A model generated the notes under the pieces. The model was not told the DNA's origin, ran no database searches, and was given only the letters and a program-made list of their open reading frames with translations. Positions 11,780 to 22,922 of a DNA stretch of 64,000 bases are shown here, one piece after another (within the stretch, counting starts at the first letter, position 1; each line of letters begins with the position of its first letter). Where the stretch lies: contig WION01000054.1 in assembly GCA_015039365.1 (NCBI GenBank), positions 161,390-225,389 on the forward strand, read 5' to 3'. A program made the translations under genes and the position numbers. The stretch comes from Amanita rubescens. Lineage: Eukaryota > Basidiomycota > Agaricomycetes > Agaricales > Amanitaceae.

Positions 11780-13342
11780 TCAAGGAAATGGAGTAGTGCG
11801 CAATGCAATAGGCAGCAAGTCCCTCTCTTCGCCACTTTCCCATAAAGTCTTGATGCTGGGGATGCTCTTTGCAATAGCGCACATGTAGCCATATTCAACA
11901 CCATACCCCCCTTGCCAGAGTCCAATATCCCTTAAATGCCAAGTCCTATAACGTCGCTCCTGAAGCGCAGCAAGGAGTGTTTTCTGAGTCAGAGTGTAAG
12001 CATTACTCAAGCATTTATAATCGGGACCTACCATGTTCTCAGAAGATCCGAATCCGTCGGTCAGAAATAGTGACAGCTGGCGCAGATGGGGTAATGAGGT
12101 TGACAGCATGTCGAATACGTCAACATTCAGGGTTCGGACATTCATTCGCAGATATAAGAGCTGCGTGCACTCTTTCAGCGCAGTTATAACCCTCGCCATT
12201 TCGTCAAAATGCAAGTAGCGATCACGGATAGTCAGGGCTGTGAGGGACCGTGAAGATCGCTGGATGCCGTTTAACAGGATGTCAATGCCTTCTGGTCGGT
12301 TCGTGGGATACAGCTGTAGAGATTTCAAATTTGTGAATAATCTCTGATCCGATGTACATTCCGCAAGCGATTGGGCGAGAGGTTCCTCGGCGCTGGGATC
12401 CAACCCCGCTCGCTGAGGATTGAGTCGTAGCTCCAGGTCCTGAAGCTGTGGCATTTGACTGAGGAAGACCGGAATACCCGAACCGTCGTTCTGGAAAGCA
12501 TTGTCAAAGTGCCTCTGAGACTAAGGCAGGAGAGATTGGGGAAAGGTCCCAACAGCTTGAGAAAAGAAGAGAGATTAAACTTTGTCCAACACCATAGTCG
12601 GAAAAAGTGCAACCGAGGAGCGAGCGAATTCAAAACAGGAATGATGTCCTGGACAAGGCATAGCCCCTGTACTGCGGTTTCGTCAGGATGCTGGACAAAC
12701 TCAATTGACAATTCTTCTAAGGACTGAAATCGGGTTTCGTGACTAGGATGCGCCTGATACTGTCAAGATCACCTCCTAGAGAACATTTGTTCAGCCTGGT
12801 GCCAAAAGTGCTCCACGCGCAGGAAAAGATAGGCACGCAATCGATGTAACTCGGTGTGCCATAAAGATATACAGAAAATTCTGTCACATTTTTTAAACCT
12901 GGGAATATGGTCTTCACGTCATCCAGAAAGACCCTGTCGCTACTTGGAGGCGTGGGTGATCCCGTTCGCTGGCGTCCGACAACCCTGCCAATCTTGGCAT
13001 TCAATCGCTCTTTCCAAGAGAGGCTTGGAGAGTTGGGACGAGCTGGGGTGGACAAGAATTCGAAGCGAAGGCTGAGGCTTTCGACAAAATCACCAACAAA
13101 TGGGTCACTACGTAAGAAGTTAGAAGGTCCAAATGTATTTCAATCACATACGATAGACGTCGTAAAAACGCCACGCTTCTCTTCGCTTCCTTGGGCGAGT
13201 TTGATATTCGGATGTGGCTATACCGGTTCTTCATCACGGTGTGGAAGAACAAGCTGTTCAGACTCAAAAGTCGTTTCAGCTCGTCTTCAGGTATGAGCTG
13301 GACTATTTGCAGCCATACGTCCATAGGAAGATCTGGAACCAT
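11780..13342 (-). CDS. F-box protein with LRR-like C-terminus
   Basis: The N-terminus (MVPDLPMDVWLQIVQLIPED then LLSLNSLFFHTVMKNRYSHI) is an F-box, predicted to bind Skp1 in an SCF ubiquitin ligase. Later exons contain leucine-spaced segments such as FPNLSCLSLRGTL, MPQLQDLELRLNP, FTNLKSLQLYP and LPHLRQLSLF, consistent with degenerate leucine-rich repeats for substrate binding. About four exons, with short introns near 13110-13160 and 12720-12780. It belongs to the large, fast-evolving F-box repertoire of Agaricomycetes; the substrate cannot be predicted. Confidence 0.75.
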
Positions 13343-13622
13343 TGCTGGGTTTAAGCGTAGCGTAAGCTGTGGTATCGCCCTTGACCCATTTTATGTGGTG
13401 ATGGAAGGTGATGGCCGGAAGTGGCCTCAACTTTGCATTGCCACACGGCGATCCTGCCTTGACTTCACTGGCACAGGGTAACAATTTAAAGTACTATCAA
13501 GATTCAAGCTACATTGACAAAAATTTGCTACAGCATAGGTATATCAGTACATATCATCGTCCTTGGTATGCAGATCATCGAAAGCATCTCTAAGAAAAAA
13601 TACGTGCAGTAGCCTCGTCGCG

Positions 13623-16600
13623 TCACTTCTTTTTCTTTCTCTTCTTCCTCGCTTTAGCCTTCTTCTTTCTTCCCACCACCGGTATTCTGCTCCTCCTCCT
13701 CCTCCTCTCCTTGGTCCTTGCCCTCAGCCAATGTGTCTTCCAGCCACCCAGGAGTTCTTCTTGATCCTCGCCGTCTTGCTTGTCAACTGGCCCAGGCTCG
13801 CCCTGGACTTCTGTCGTCTGTCCCTGATCGCCTTGTTCCCCTTGTGCGTCTTGGGTTTCAGAGGGTTGTCCCGGGTTAGCAGATTGCTCAGCGTCTTGTT
13901 CAGCATCACCGCCTTCATCCCCATCATCCTGTGTAACGCCCCAGACACTTGCGAAGCCCTTTTTCTTCTTGTTCTTGTTTCCTTTCGCGGCGGATGTCCA
14001 TTCTGTGTCTTCCACCGCAGGCGTCACCGGCGTTGGGGGCTCCATGAGTCCTTGTTCAGCGTCACCGCCTTCATTTCCATCGTCCTGTTCATCGCCCCAG
14101 GCATCCGCTAAGCCGCCCTTTTTCTTCTTGTTCTTCTTTCCTTTCACGGTGGATGTCCATTCTGTGTCTTCCACCGCAGGAGTCACTGGCGTTGGGGGCT
14201 CCGTAGGTCCTTGTTTGCCTTTCTTCCCCTTCTTCCCCTTCACCGTGGTTCCCCAATCATCCTCCGCCACAGGCGTCGCTGGCGTAGAAGTTTCTTGCTT
14301 AGCTTTCTGTCCCTTCTTCTTTTGCTTGCCCCACGCTGGAAAGCCGTCGTCCTTTGCGTCAGCCGCCTCTTCTGGATCAACATCTTCAACTTCGGCGGGG
14401 GTTCTACAGACGGAGCTTCGGCTTTGTCTGCCTGATGCTCTTCAGCAAGCGTGTCTCCCGGATGAGCTTCCGCCGATTCCTGTGGAGCGTCCTCAACTGG
14501 AACAGGTTCCCCTCCTGTACCTGCTTCAGCTGGATCACCCACGTGTTCTGACACTTCCGCCGGCGGTATCTCCGTTTCAGCAGCTTGAGTATGTTCTATG
14601 GTCTGTTCTGATACTTCTGGAAGTTTCTCCTCAGTTGCGGGAGCTTGAGACGACTCAACCGTCTGTTCTAGAATGTGAGGCGTTGCAGGGGGATTAGGCG
14701 TATTAACTTTGGACTTGGGTTCGACAACCTGTTCCTGCATTTGCGGTGTTGCTGGCGGGTTAGGCGTTCAGCCCTGGACTTGCGTTTTTCAGCAGCACTT
14801 TGCACAGGTTCAAGCTGCTCCTGCACTTGCGGCGTTGCGGTTAGGCGTTACGCCCTGGACTTGCGCTTTTCAGCAGTATTTGAGCGCTTCAACGCTGTCC
14901 TACATGGGCGTTGCTGGCGGTTGGGCGTACGGCCTTGGACGCGCTTGCCTTCAGCGATCTTCGGAGCGCTTCAACCGCCTGTCAGGTACATGGGGCGTTG
15001 CTGGCGGATTGGGCGATACGGCCTTGGAACCCGCAGCCGACCGCGATGCCTTACCCCATGGCGATGCCTTTCCGGAGCCACCACCCCGTCCTTCAACCGC
15101 CTGTTCAGGTACATGGGGCGTTGCTGGTGGATTAGGCGATACGGTTTTGGAACCTGCAGCCGACGGTGCTTTACCCCACGGCGATGCCTTTCCGGAGCCA
15201 CCATCCAAATCCACCTGTTCCCAAGGCGGATCCAGCCTTCTCCGCAGCTGACCTTGTTGAGGATCCCCATCCTGGACCCGATTTAAGTTCAATGTCGTCT
15301 TGTTTCTTATTTCCAAATCCACCCGTTCCCAAGGCGGATGCAGCCTTCTCCGCAGCTGACCTTGCTGAAGATCCCCATCCAAGACCCGATTTAAAATCAG
15401 TGTCGTCTTGTTTCTTGCTGGAGCCAAAGAGTCCTGTTCCAGATGATGTATCCGCAGCTCCTGAACCTCCCGAACCAAAGCCAAGCCAAAAGAGCCTAGC
15501 TTGCTGCCTAACCCACTGACTGCGCTGGAAGTCATGAACGAGGAAATGGAACCTGAGAATAATGCTGGTGCTCCAGTGTTCGAGTCAGGAGGTGGAACTG
15601 GGTTGTCCAGCAAACTTAGACCTTCTTCCCCTCCTCCACCGGTAAATGAGCCAGGAACATCAACTAGGGAGTTATCCACCACTGCCGCGCTGTTGTCTCC
15701 TCCAAGGTTCCAACTTGCGTCCGGATTATCTCCAAGGTTCCACGCATCTTGCGCTCCAACATCAAGGTTATCAGCTCCACCTGATACAACTTCCGTATTG
15801 GCGACGTCCAACAGACCCGTTCCCGAAACTCCAGTTACATCTCCAGCATTGTCTGCCACCACGACTGGTTCCGGCTCAGGAATAGGCTCAGGCATAGGCT
15901 CAGGCTGTAGCACCTGAGCAGCAAGAGGACTAAGCGATTTCTCCGCCTTGTGGGGAGGAGACGCCTTTCTAGTTAGCCCACGGGAAGCGGGAGTATCGCT
16001 GACTTGGGCGACGCTGGCGCTGAAGGCTTTGGCGAGGGCGTGACTGTAGCTTGTCCGACATCGCGCGGCGTGGGGGGCGGTTTCGGTGATGAATGGGGGG
16101 TGTTGCAGCTGCAGCTGCAACTGCAACTATCTCGGGCTGGACTGGCGGCGGAGGTAGTTGAGGAGAAGCGCGAGCGGTGGAAGCCGTCATAGATTGCTTC
16201 GGCTCTTGGCTTTAGGTGTATGCGGTTGCGTAGGTGGTTGTGTGGGCGGTTGAGAGGGCGGTTTTGGAGTTGGTTGTGGAGGTGGTTGAGGGGTTGGTTG
16301 TTGAGGTTGTTGCGGGGTTTGAGGTGTCGGTGTCGGTGGTTGTTGCGGTGATTGAGGAGTTTGAGGTTGGATGGGCGATCTAAGTTGTGGGTCTCCCGCT
16401 CCCCAGACGGCGGAGAGCGTTTCGGAAAGCTTGGGACCAGTTACACTGTTATGCCTTGAACTTCTTGCTGACGCGGTTCGTTCACGGCCTCTAGAATGGA
16501 CGCTTCCTCGTCTGCTCTCTGTGCTTAGTTCTCTCTCAATCTGTTGAGGAACAGGTGACGCTGCTTTGGGCGTTGATGGTTTGCTCGCCGTGCGTTCTCT

Positions 16601-16927
16601 TGAAAGTTCATGAGGATGAGGAGAAACGGAGGGCGGTGGAATGCCTCTGATACTTTCCGCAGCATAAAGACTATTGCCATCGTAACTACCAGGCGAGGCA
16701 GGATGGTGTGGTTCTGTTGGTGAACGTGCACGGGAAGCAGGAAGAGAACGAAGTCGTTCAGAACGAGGCGTTCCTCCTCCCCCGACGGAGTGGTCATCTT
16801 CTGGATAAATATCCGGTTCGTCATCGTCAATGGCGCGGTGTCCGTGTTCGTTGTAAACGATAGATGCGGGGCCACTGGTGAAGACATTCAACGTTAGAAT
16901 TTCATTGGTGGTTAACCTGAAATTCAC
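13623..16927 (-). CDS. Low-complexity, tryptophan/WG-containing tandem-repeat protein (gene model uncertain)
   Basis: Not assigned to a family. The 5' part (about 16190-16890) is Ser/Arg/Pro-rich with an acidic motif DDDEPDIYPEDDH and long Pro/Gln/Thr runs. Repeat blocks follow. Near 15230-15450 there are two copies of a unit with GWGSS, RSAAEKA, SALGTGGFG and KKQDD. Near 14930-15200 there are units with GKASPWGKA, SAAGSK and VSPNPPATPHVPEQ. Near 13900-14330 there are three units with TPxTPxxED, W, KGKK-KKK and a WG-acidic motif. The extreme C-terminus is Lys/Arg-rich. Frame changes occur between blocks, one beside a C-run near 14395, so the locus may carry small introns, sequencing indels or real decay. 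No clear ATG was found for the first exon. Confidence 0.5.
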
Positions 16928-17287
16928 TTACTATCTGTGCTACCCTGTCATATGTACATTAAATCGTGTCAGCCGAAATTCATGGTTACACGCGAGATAC
17001 AACTTACATTATCCACCCATTTGATTCTCGCCTTGAACTCTGTCAACCCAAAATGGATCTCAACGAAAACACAATAGTCCAATATTGCTTTCCGTTTGTG
17101 CCAACTTTAGGCTCTGCACTTCCGCTCAAGAGGGATAGATCGGCTTGGACGATACAAAGTGTTGAGAACGTCTCTGGTCAGCGGTCAATTCAAGCAAAAA
17201 AAAACCTAACCGGGTGAAACGAACCGGAATTTCTATCGATCCACGTAGGTACGTCGTTTTCCACCTCTAAAACACCAAATCTCAACT
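16928..17287. other. Intergenic between repeat gene and Hsp70-like gene
   Basis: About 360 bp. It may include the missing first exon of the repeat gene: ATG codons and a GTAAGT occur near 16938-16990, but one candidate path meets a stop. Nothing else recognisable. Confidence 0.4.
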
Positions 17288-19497
17288 TCAAACACGGAAA
17301 GAAGAGTAAGACTCGTCAATTCTGTAGAGTATTTCCTCGTGAATACTGTTGATTCTTTGACTTGTACGCTCTGTTCGATTAGTAGCGTTAGAGAGACTTG
17401 GGGATCTAGTCGCCAATGCACTCACTCTCGCCAAGATGCAATCAAATGCATCGGGTAACAGCTTTGGACCCGAGGGCAATTCGCATAGTCGATCCATCCG
17501 CGCGGCATGGTCCTCGTTGCTTTGATCAAACTCTCGCAAATACTCGACTCCATACATGAATTTGGACATGCGAGCCGATACGTGGTGATCGCAAAAGAAT
17601 CCGATGGCACCGTCTGCGACGGCTTTAGATCTGTATCAGTGATTGATTAGGTGAGCGCGGTGGGATGAGAACGAGGAGGGATGACTTGCGTTTGTGAATC
17701 TGGACGACTGACGGAGACGCCGTATCGCGCTAAACGTTCTTTGAGTTGTCTGTTTGAGGTGATGTAAGTAAGGTGAGGGAAGCGAGTGTTGTTGTGAGGA
17801 GACGTACGAGAATAGCCATGGCGATGCGGCGTATCCTCCGACTAGGAAAACAGACTAGTATTGGTGTGTTACTGACGGAAGAGTCAGGTATAGATGACTG
17901 TTACTTTAATCATGCCTCTTGATGCATCGATTTGTGCTTTGATGGCATTGACGGCGGCTATAGAGTGGAAATGGTCGAAAGCAGGATCAGAGAATACAGG
18001 GAAACGCTACCTTCGACTGAGGGTTCGAATAAGTTTGCGACTACATCCTAGTCAGAAGAGTTGTTATTGCTTGAGGACGACAAACCTTCTTGTCTAGAGA
18101 TTACAAGTCAAATACTTGTCATGGGACAAAAAGAGGCTCTTACCCAGTCAATTTCAGTTGCCCACTGCGTATTCCTACCGCAGGATCCTGATAAACGTGT
18201 CGGTCAAGCAGAAAAGATGTACAATGGATGACCAACCTTGTCTAGCGGCGAACCAAACGGTATAAACTGCAAATCCTTCTTGTCTCTAAATAGCCGCTTT
18301 GTTGTTTCGTCAAACTTCTTGGTGATATGGTCAAGAGCGTCTGGTGTTCCATATTTTGAGTTTTTCAGTTTCTCTAGGTGACAACGTAAGGAACATAATA
18401 AAAAAAAGATATGGAGATGGCCACACACCTTCTAGGAACTCTCGTGCTCGACGGCTTACGAACACAGATCCAGCAAAAATGCCTGCACGGATCAGAAGCT
18501 TATCAGGGAGGACAAGATATGAACGTACAATCTGGGGGTGCAATTTCTTCCATCACTAATGGAGATGTGGCTTTGATGCCATACGAAGATATATCCAATG
18601 TTCCTCCACCTGCATCAGCAATGAGGAAACCATGTTGCGAGGGACTCTAGCGGGGACCTTGAATAACCCTGGATACAGTTCGCAACGCAACACTCACGGA
18701 AAGAACGTCTGCGGCAAGACCGCTGAGCACACATGCGTGCAAGCTCGCCTCTCCTTCTGTGACGAACCATATCCTGGCTTTTCCCGCGTTCGTGTCCGGG
18801 ATGAGACCACCGTATATCGCAGCCCTTCTCATCTTGCTTTGTTGCGGACCTTCCCATCCGTTCGGGTGAGAAAGGACAAATTGAATGTTATTCTCAACCG
18901 TGTTCCACAGCGCCGCACCGTTGGCATGTGTATCAGTGATAAACTTTCTTGTGCAATGATAGAGATATGCCAAAAAGTCACCAAAGACGTGAACAGGTGT
19001 TTTTTTTCTTTGGTAAGGGACTGAAGCGCATTCCGTTCATGTTGAGGCGCATTGTTCGGGGACGGAGACGTAACTTGAACCTTTTGAGGACATTAATGGA
19101 TGGTGAAGAAGGTGGTGTATTGGACTTACAACTCGACCTTTGTCCAACCATCGTCTTCGGCTTGGGATATGATGGTTGCTGCGTCTGCTTCTGCGCCAGC
19201 AGCCATGAGCTTTCCTTGCTTGTCATAATAGATTGCGGAGGGAATCTTTGTGTTGCCGGCTACATGCTCCTGGCCAGGGAATCTGGTGACACCGTGGATT
19301 TTCGGTATCTCGCCAGGTTCGAGTATGGCATATGACACCTGGGAAGAAAAGTGATCGGGGATAAGTTTTTACTAAGATCAAAGTTGAGAGAGAGTTTTTA
19401 CACCGCTGAATGTTGTACCAACGTCGATTGCAACGACGAGTGAACGATATGGGCCAGAATAAGGCTTCCTTGAGCCCGTAGGAGGCGTTTGAGCCAT
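17288..19497 (-). CDS. Hsp70-family ATPase-like protein (HSPA12/fungal expanded type)
   Basis: ATG 19497. The first exons give VVAIDVGTTFSGVSYAILEP, the phosphate-1 motif of the actin/Hsp70 fold, then FPGQEHVAGNTKIPSAIYYD. Later exons give FLAYLYHCTRKFI, VLSHPNGWEGPQQSKMRRAA, WFVTEGEASLHACV and the phosphate-2 motif IADAGGGTLDISSY. The 3' exons include DGAIGFFCDHHVSARMSKFMYGVEY-type sequence (split by an intron) and end SYSSFRV at 17288. At least eight short introns. This is the HSPA12-like class abundant in mushrooms, which lacks the canonical Hsp70 substrate-binding domain. The client or role is unknown. It shares a short divergent promoter with the coiled-coil gene at 19585. Confidence 0.82.
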
Positions 19498-19584
19498 GGG
19501 AGGAGCCGGGTTGAACACGAGGCGGTTACGTTCGGTTCATTCCCCATCAGTCAGGATCACTTGTGCGATATCAGAACAAACGCC

Positions 19585-21304
19585 ATGCTCTCTCTGGCCG
19601 CCTTTCATCTTAGAAATTTCTACGGTTCCGCTCTCACTTATCTTCAATCCGCACAGCCAACGCTTCATAGCCCCGACGATACAATCTTACGTGAACCATC
19701 TGATGCGCTTGGTCTTTCTAGACCAACCCTTCTCCAATCATTCATGCGTAGGGAGCTCGAATTTACAAGGACCGAATTGGCCCGTACAAAAAATGATGTC
19801 GCCTTACTTGAAGAACGCTGTAAGATTCTAGAAAGGACCCTCAAGGACACTAGGGAAATTCTCCGCACCCGTGAGGCCGAGGTAGAAAAGGTCCGGAAAG
19901 AGAGAGACAGAGAGCGTAAGCACTCTGAGCGCCGGAGAAGTGATTCTGTACCGCAGGTTCAGTCAACTCACAAATCCGATGCTTCTCATCCCAGGCGTAG
20001 CTCAGTCGATATTAGGCCAACAAACGGACGTTCGGCTACGTTGGGAAAGTTACCAGCGCCTCAGACTGCAGGGCCATCATCACGTTCACCCCCTCCACGC
20101 GCTTCTACCGTCTCACCAAAACACAACACACTTGGCGCAGCAGAGGATCGAGCACGGCTACGTAGCACCGAGGCATATCTCACCCGTACCGACAGCTGGT
20201 CTGGCGCACAGGTTCTTCAAGCCGTACAAGACATAAACTCTGAAATCCTCCAATTCGCTGCCTCGGCTACCGAGGTTTGCACCTTTGCACCTACTCCAGA
20301 AACCCGCGCCATCTATGCTTCCAGATCCGCTCAGGCAATGTACGACACTACTTCTCGCCTAGGTCCCAAATTCGCGCGCATCTTATCAAATAGAGATCAC
20401 TCCCAAGATCCCCTTTTGGTTCAATGGGCTCTACAAGGATCCGTCGCGCTATGCATCGCCCGAGCTCTTTCCGCCTTTTGCTTGGGCTTCCCAACCGATG
20501 CAGATAGCATTCTATCTCAAATCTATAAACGGATGTCATTAGCGGGTACGTTCACTCTTCTTTTCCGGCACGCTTCTCATGCCGACATCCGGACTAGAAC
20601 CTCAACCGACTTCATCCAAATGGCGTGCCCTCACTCACAGGAACATTCATGCCGTGTATCCAACTCTGGGTGAATACGCGGTTCAGAAGCTCGCAGAAGC
20701 TATCATCCGCTGGTCAGCTGACGTTTTCGTCATCTCAGGCTGTACTTCCATTCACGGCATATCTTCCCCTTCCCCACCTTCATCTTCCCCTCCAAACTCC
20801 CGTACCCTATCCACCCAACCATCGATCGCATCACTCGCTTCTTCATCTGCATCCACCACCTCAACCAGTAACGCCAACTCGACCATAAGCACAAACGCCA
20901 CAATCATAACTCACCTTCGGGAATCTCTCAAAATACACTTTGGCGAGCAAATACGCAGGTTGGCTCGGTCCGCTACGCGTTTGGCAACGACGCTTCGGGA
21001 AGAGATACTGTCTACCTCTTTTGACGTCATTGCCGTAGACCATACCCAAAACTTTAACCCAGCAGCGATGTATGATTATATGGCGCCACATGCGCAGGCC
21101 CAGGCATATACTGGCTTGAACGGCACGAGCGCGAACGGAGAAACTGGCACTCCCGTTCTAGCGACGACCGAACTTGGATTGTTGTGTACGACTCGGATAG
21201 GGAACAGGGAAAGCGTCGGTGATGAAGATGTCACACTCGAGAGAAGGGTTCTCTTGAAGCCAAAAGTGGTTCTAGAGAACGTACTCGAGATGCTGGACCG
21301 GTGA
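19585..21304 (+). CDS. Conserved basidiomycete coiled-coil protein of unknown function
   Basis: ATG 19585 (MLSLAAFHLRNFYGSALTYL) is the first in-frame Met. Residues ~50-110 form a clear coiled coil (RRELEFTRTELARTKNDVAL ... LEERCKILERTL) running into a K/R/E-rich helix. A Ser/Pro-rich linker follows, then a mostly helical C-terminal region with SWSGAQVLQAVQDINSEILQ and QDPLLVQWALQGSVALCI. A GT-AG intron joins MSLA to EPQPTSSKWRAL (about 20547-20597). The C-terminal exon includes RWSADVFVISGC, a Ser/Thr-rich insert, HLRESLKIHFGEQIRRLARS and ends LENVLEMLDR. No catalytic motif is apparent. Confidence 0.75.
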
Positions 21305-21476
21305 CAAACTTTTTTATTATCTATTTTCCTTTTTGCATTTTACCTGCATGCCACTTTTATTTATCGCATCCCTACGTTTTTATACCAGTATAATCTATAC
21401 GCTTAAAATATCGTGTTTTTGTATGGCATCACAAATACATTCTTTTGAAACGAAACTTATAGATACACATGCATAT

Positions 21477-22053
21477 TCACGTAACAGTAATCCTCTTTGG
21501 CGCCATCTCAGCTCCCGCCTTGGGGAACGTGACGGTCAAGATACCATCCTTCACGTTCGCCTTGACCTCGTTTTCCTACAAAACACACCGTCAGTAGTAG
21601 GCCACTTTTGACGAGAAAGAAACAAGCCTTTACACCTTGAGGAAGCTGAAGCGTCCTCGAAAACTTGCCACACTTCCTCTCCCTAAGAGCAAACCCGCCT
21701 TCTTCGAGGTTCGCGGGCTTCTTCACCTCACCAGAAACGATGAGTCGGCCATTGTGCACCTCGATGTTGATTTGCTCCGACGTCAGACCGGGAATTTCGA
21801 ACATGGCCGTGACGCGATTATCTTTATCGTCTTCGTGGAGATCCATCCTGTTTTCGCATTAGTTAGTGTGTCGGTTGGGTACCAAAAAAAAAAAAAAAAC
21901 GTGCCTCGGCCTGTAAGGCCTTTGAGTGAGAGTATCCCCGCTTTGTTCACCACCACCACCACGCCGAGTAAAGAGTTGCTCGGGTTTATTGGCTAATTCG
22001 TTCATGAAACGGTCAATCTCGTAGAAAGGTTCGTAAAACCAGCTGGTAGACAT
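21477..22053 (-). CDS. Small heat shock protein (HSP20 / alpha-crystallin domain)
   Basis: ATP-independent holdase chaperone. Exon 1 from ATG 22053 (MSTSWFYEPFYEIDRFMNEL) ends RPYRPR. The next exon continues MDLHEDDKDNRVTAMFEIPG. These join across a 57-nt GC-AG intron (21848-21904, donor GCACGT) containing a long A/T run. The alpha-crystallin core follows: VHNGRLIVSGEVKKPA, FALRERKCGKFSRTLQLPQG. The last exon gives ENEVKANVKDGILTVTFPKA and RITVT. All family hallmarks are present at the usual size (~155 aa). Confidence 0.9.
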
Positions 22054-22082
22054 GGTGTCGTGGATTCAGAGTTGTCGCGGTC

Positions 22083-22092
22083 TTTTTTATAC
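22083..22092 (-). promoter_or_regulatory. TATA-like element of the HSP20 gene
   Basis: The minus strand reads GTATAAAAAAG about 30-40 bp upstream of the HSP20 ATG, a normal position for a TATA box. Heat shock genes are often TATA-driven. I looked for a clean heat shock element farther up and did not find a convincing one. Confidence 0.45.
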
Positions 22093-22756
22093 TTGTTCGC
22101 ATGGTTGACGTCGATGGGAGGAGTTGAGTGGTGCGACCGAGACAAAGAGTGGTGTCATGTAATAATGGCAACAGTGGCTGTGCCGGTTCGGACAAACGTT
22201 TTGAAATTGAAGAACCGCCGAGCCCGCAATGATGCGTCCGTTGAACCTGCCCATGCGGTTAACCTTGCGCTAGGTCTTCATTACCGGTCCGAGTTCTTTT
22301 GGTCTCTCTCTCAGTCTTCACTGACCACTGACCAGCTGCTTCAAGGCTTCAAGCTCAGTTCTCTCGTCGCAACCATGGCGCGTTCATGATCTTCATGTCA
22401 ACTATACGGAAGTTCAACCATGAATAACGTGTACTTGCTACTACTAATATACCGCGGGTCTTTAAACTCGGTCTTCTCTTCGTCCCGCCGCTTCCGCGAT
22501 ACTTATATCCAGCCGACAACTCGAGACCTCCGCGCCGTTCTATATACAAAGCAACTGACTCGGTGATCGGATACATTTTCTTTCCCTAGTCGTCTGGTTA
22601 CAACGTTGCCAAAAAAAACAAAATTCTTGAGTAGCCGCTAAAAACTCCTCTTGGTTTCCCTCTTTCAACTACCCTCCGCTGTCGACGGCAATTACCGATT
22701 AACAACCCTTTTTCTTATCCTCTTACGCGCCACGGTCGATCAAACCTCGCCCCCCC
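22093..22756. other. Intergenic between HSP20 and P450 copy 1 (divergent promoters)
   Basis: No supported gene. A short stretch near 22469-22483 (CTTCTCTTCGTCC) recurs upstream of P450 copy 2 near 39139, suggesting that promoter homology between copies 1 and 2 extends beyond the proximal block. Confidence 0.45.
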
Positions 22757-22857
22757 TCCGAGCATGCTAAATTTAGCTCCAAGGTATCATGCTGTGACCG
22801 GAAAATATAGGAGACTTTTGATAGATGATATAAACCGAGCTCTCGGAGTTTAAGGTT
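22757..22857 (+). promoter_or_regulatory. Conserved promoter block of P450 copy 1
   Basis: About 100 bp ending ~65 bp before the ATG that closely matches 39275-39382 upstream of copy 2. Shared words in the same order include GCTAAATTTA, GTATCATG, TGTGACCGGAAAATATAGG, TTTTAATAGAT/TTTTGATAGAT and GAG-CTCGG-G. The proximal region of copy 3 shows no such match. This is either inherited from the duplication or kept as a shared regulatory element. Confidence 0.6.
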
Positions 22858-22922
22858 GTACGACGCTCCGCCTTGGCGAGGATTTTGCTTTTTGCTTTAC
22901 TGGACTCTTTTTTTTTTTGCCC

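Noticed and set aside
13563..15885. Long plus-strand Ser/Phe- or Pro-rich frames
   Set aside because: Antisense of the low-complexity repeat gene; composition simply mirrors its repeats.
22093..22400. Heat shock elements upstream of HSP20
   Set aside because: Only imperfect TTC/GAA spacing (near 22200-22215) was found; not a clear nGAAnnTTCnnGAAn array.
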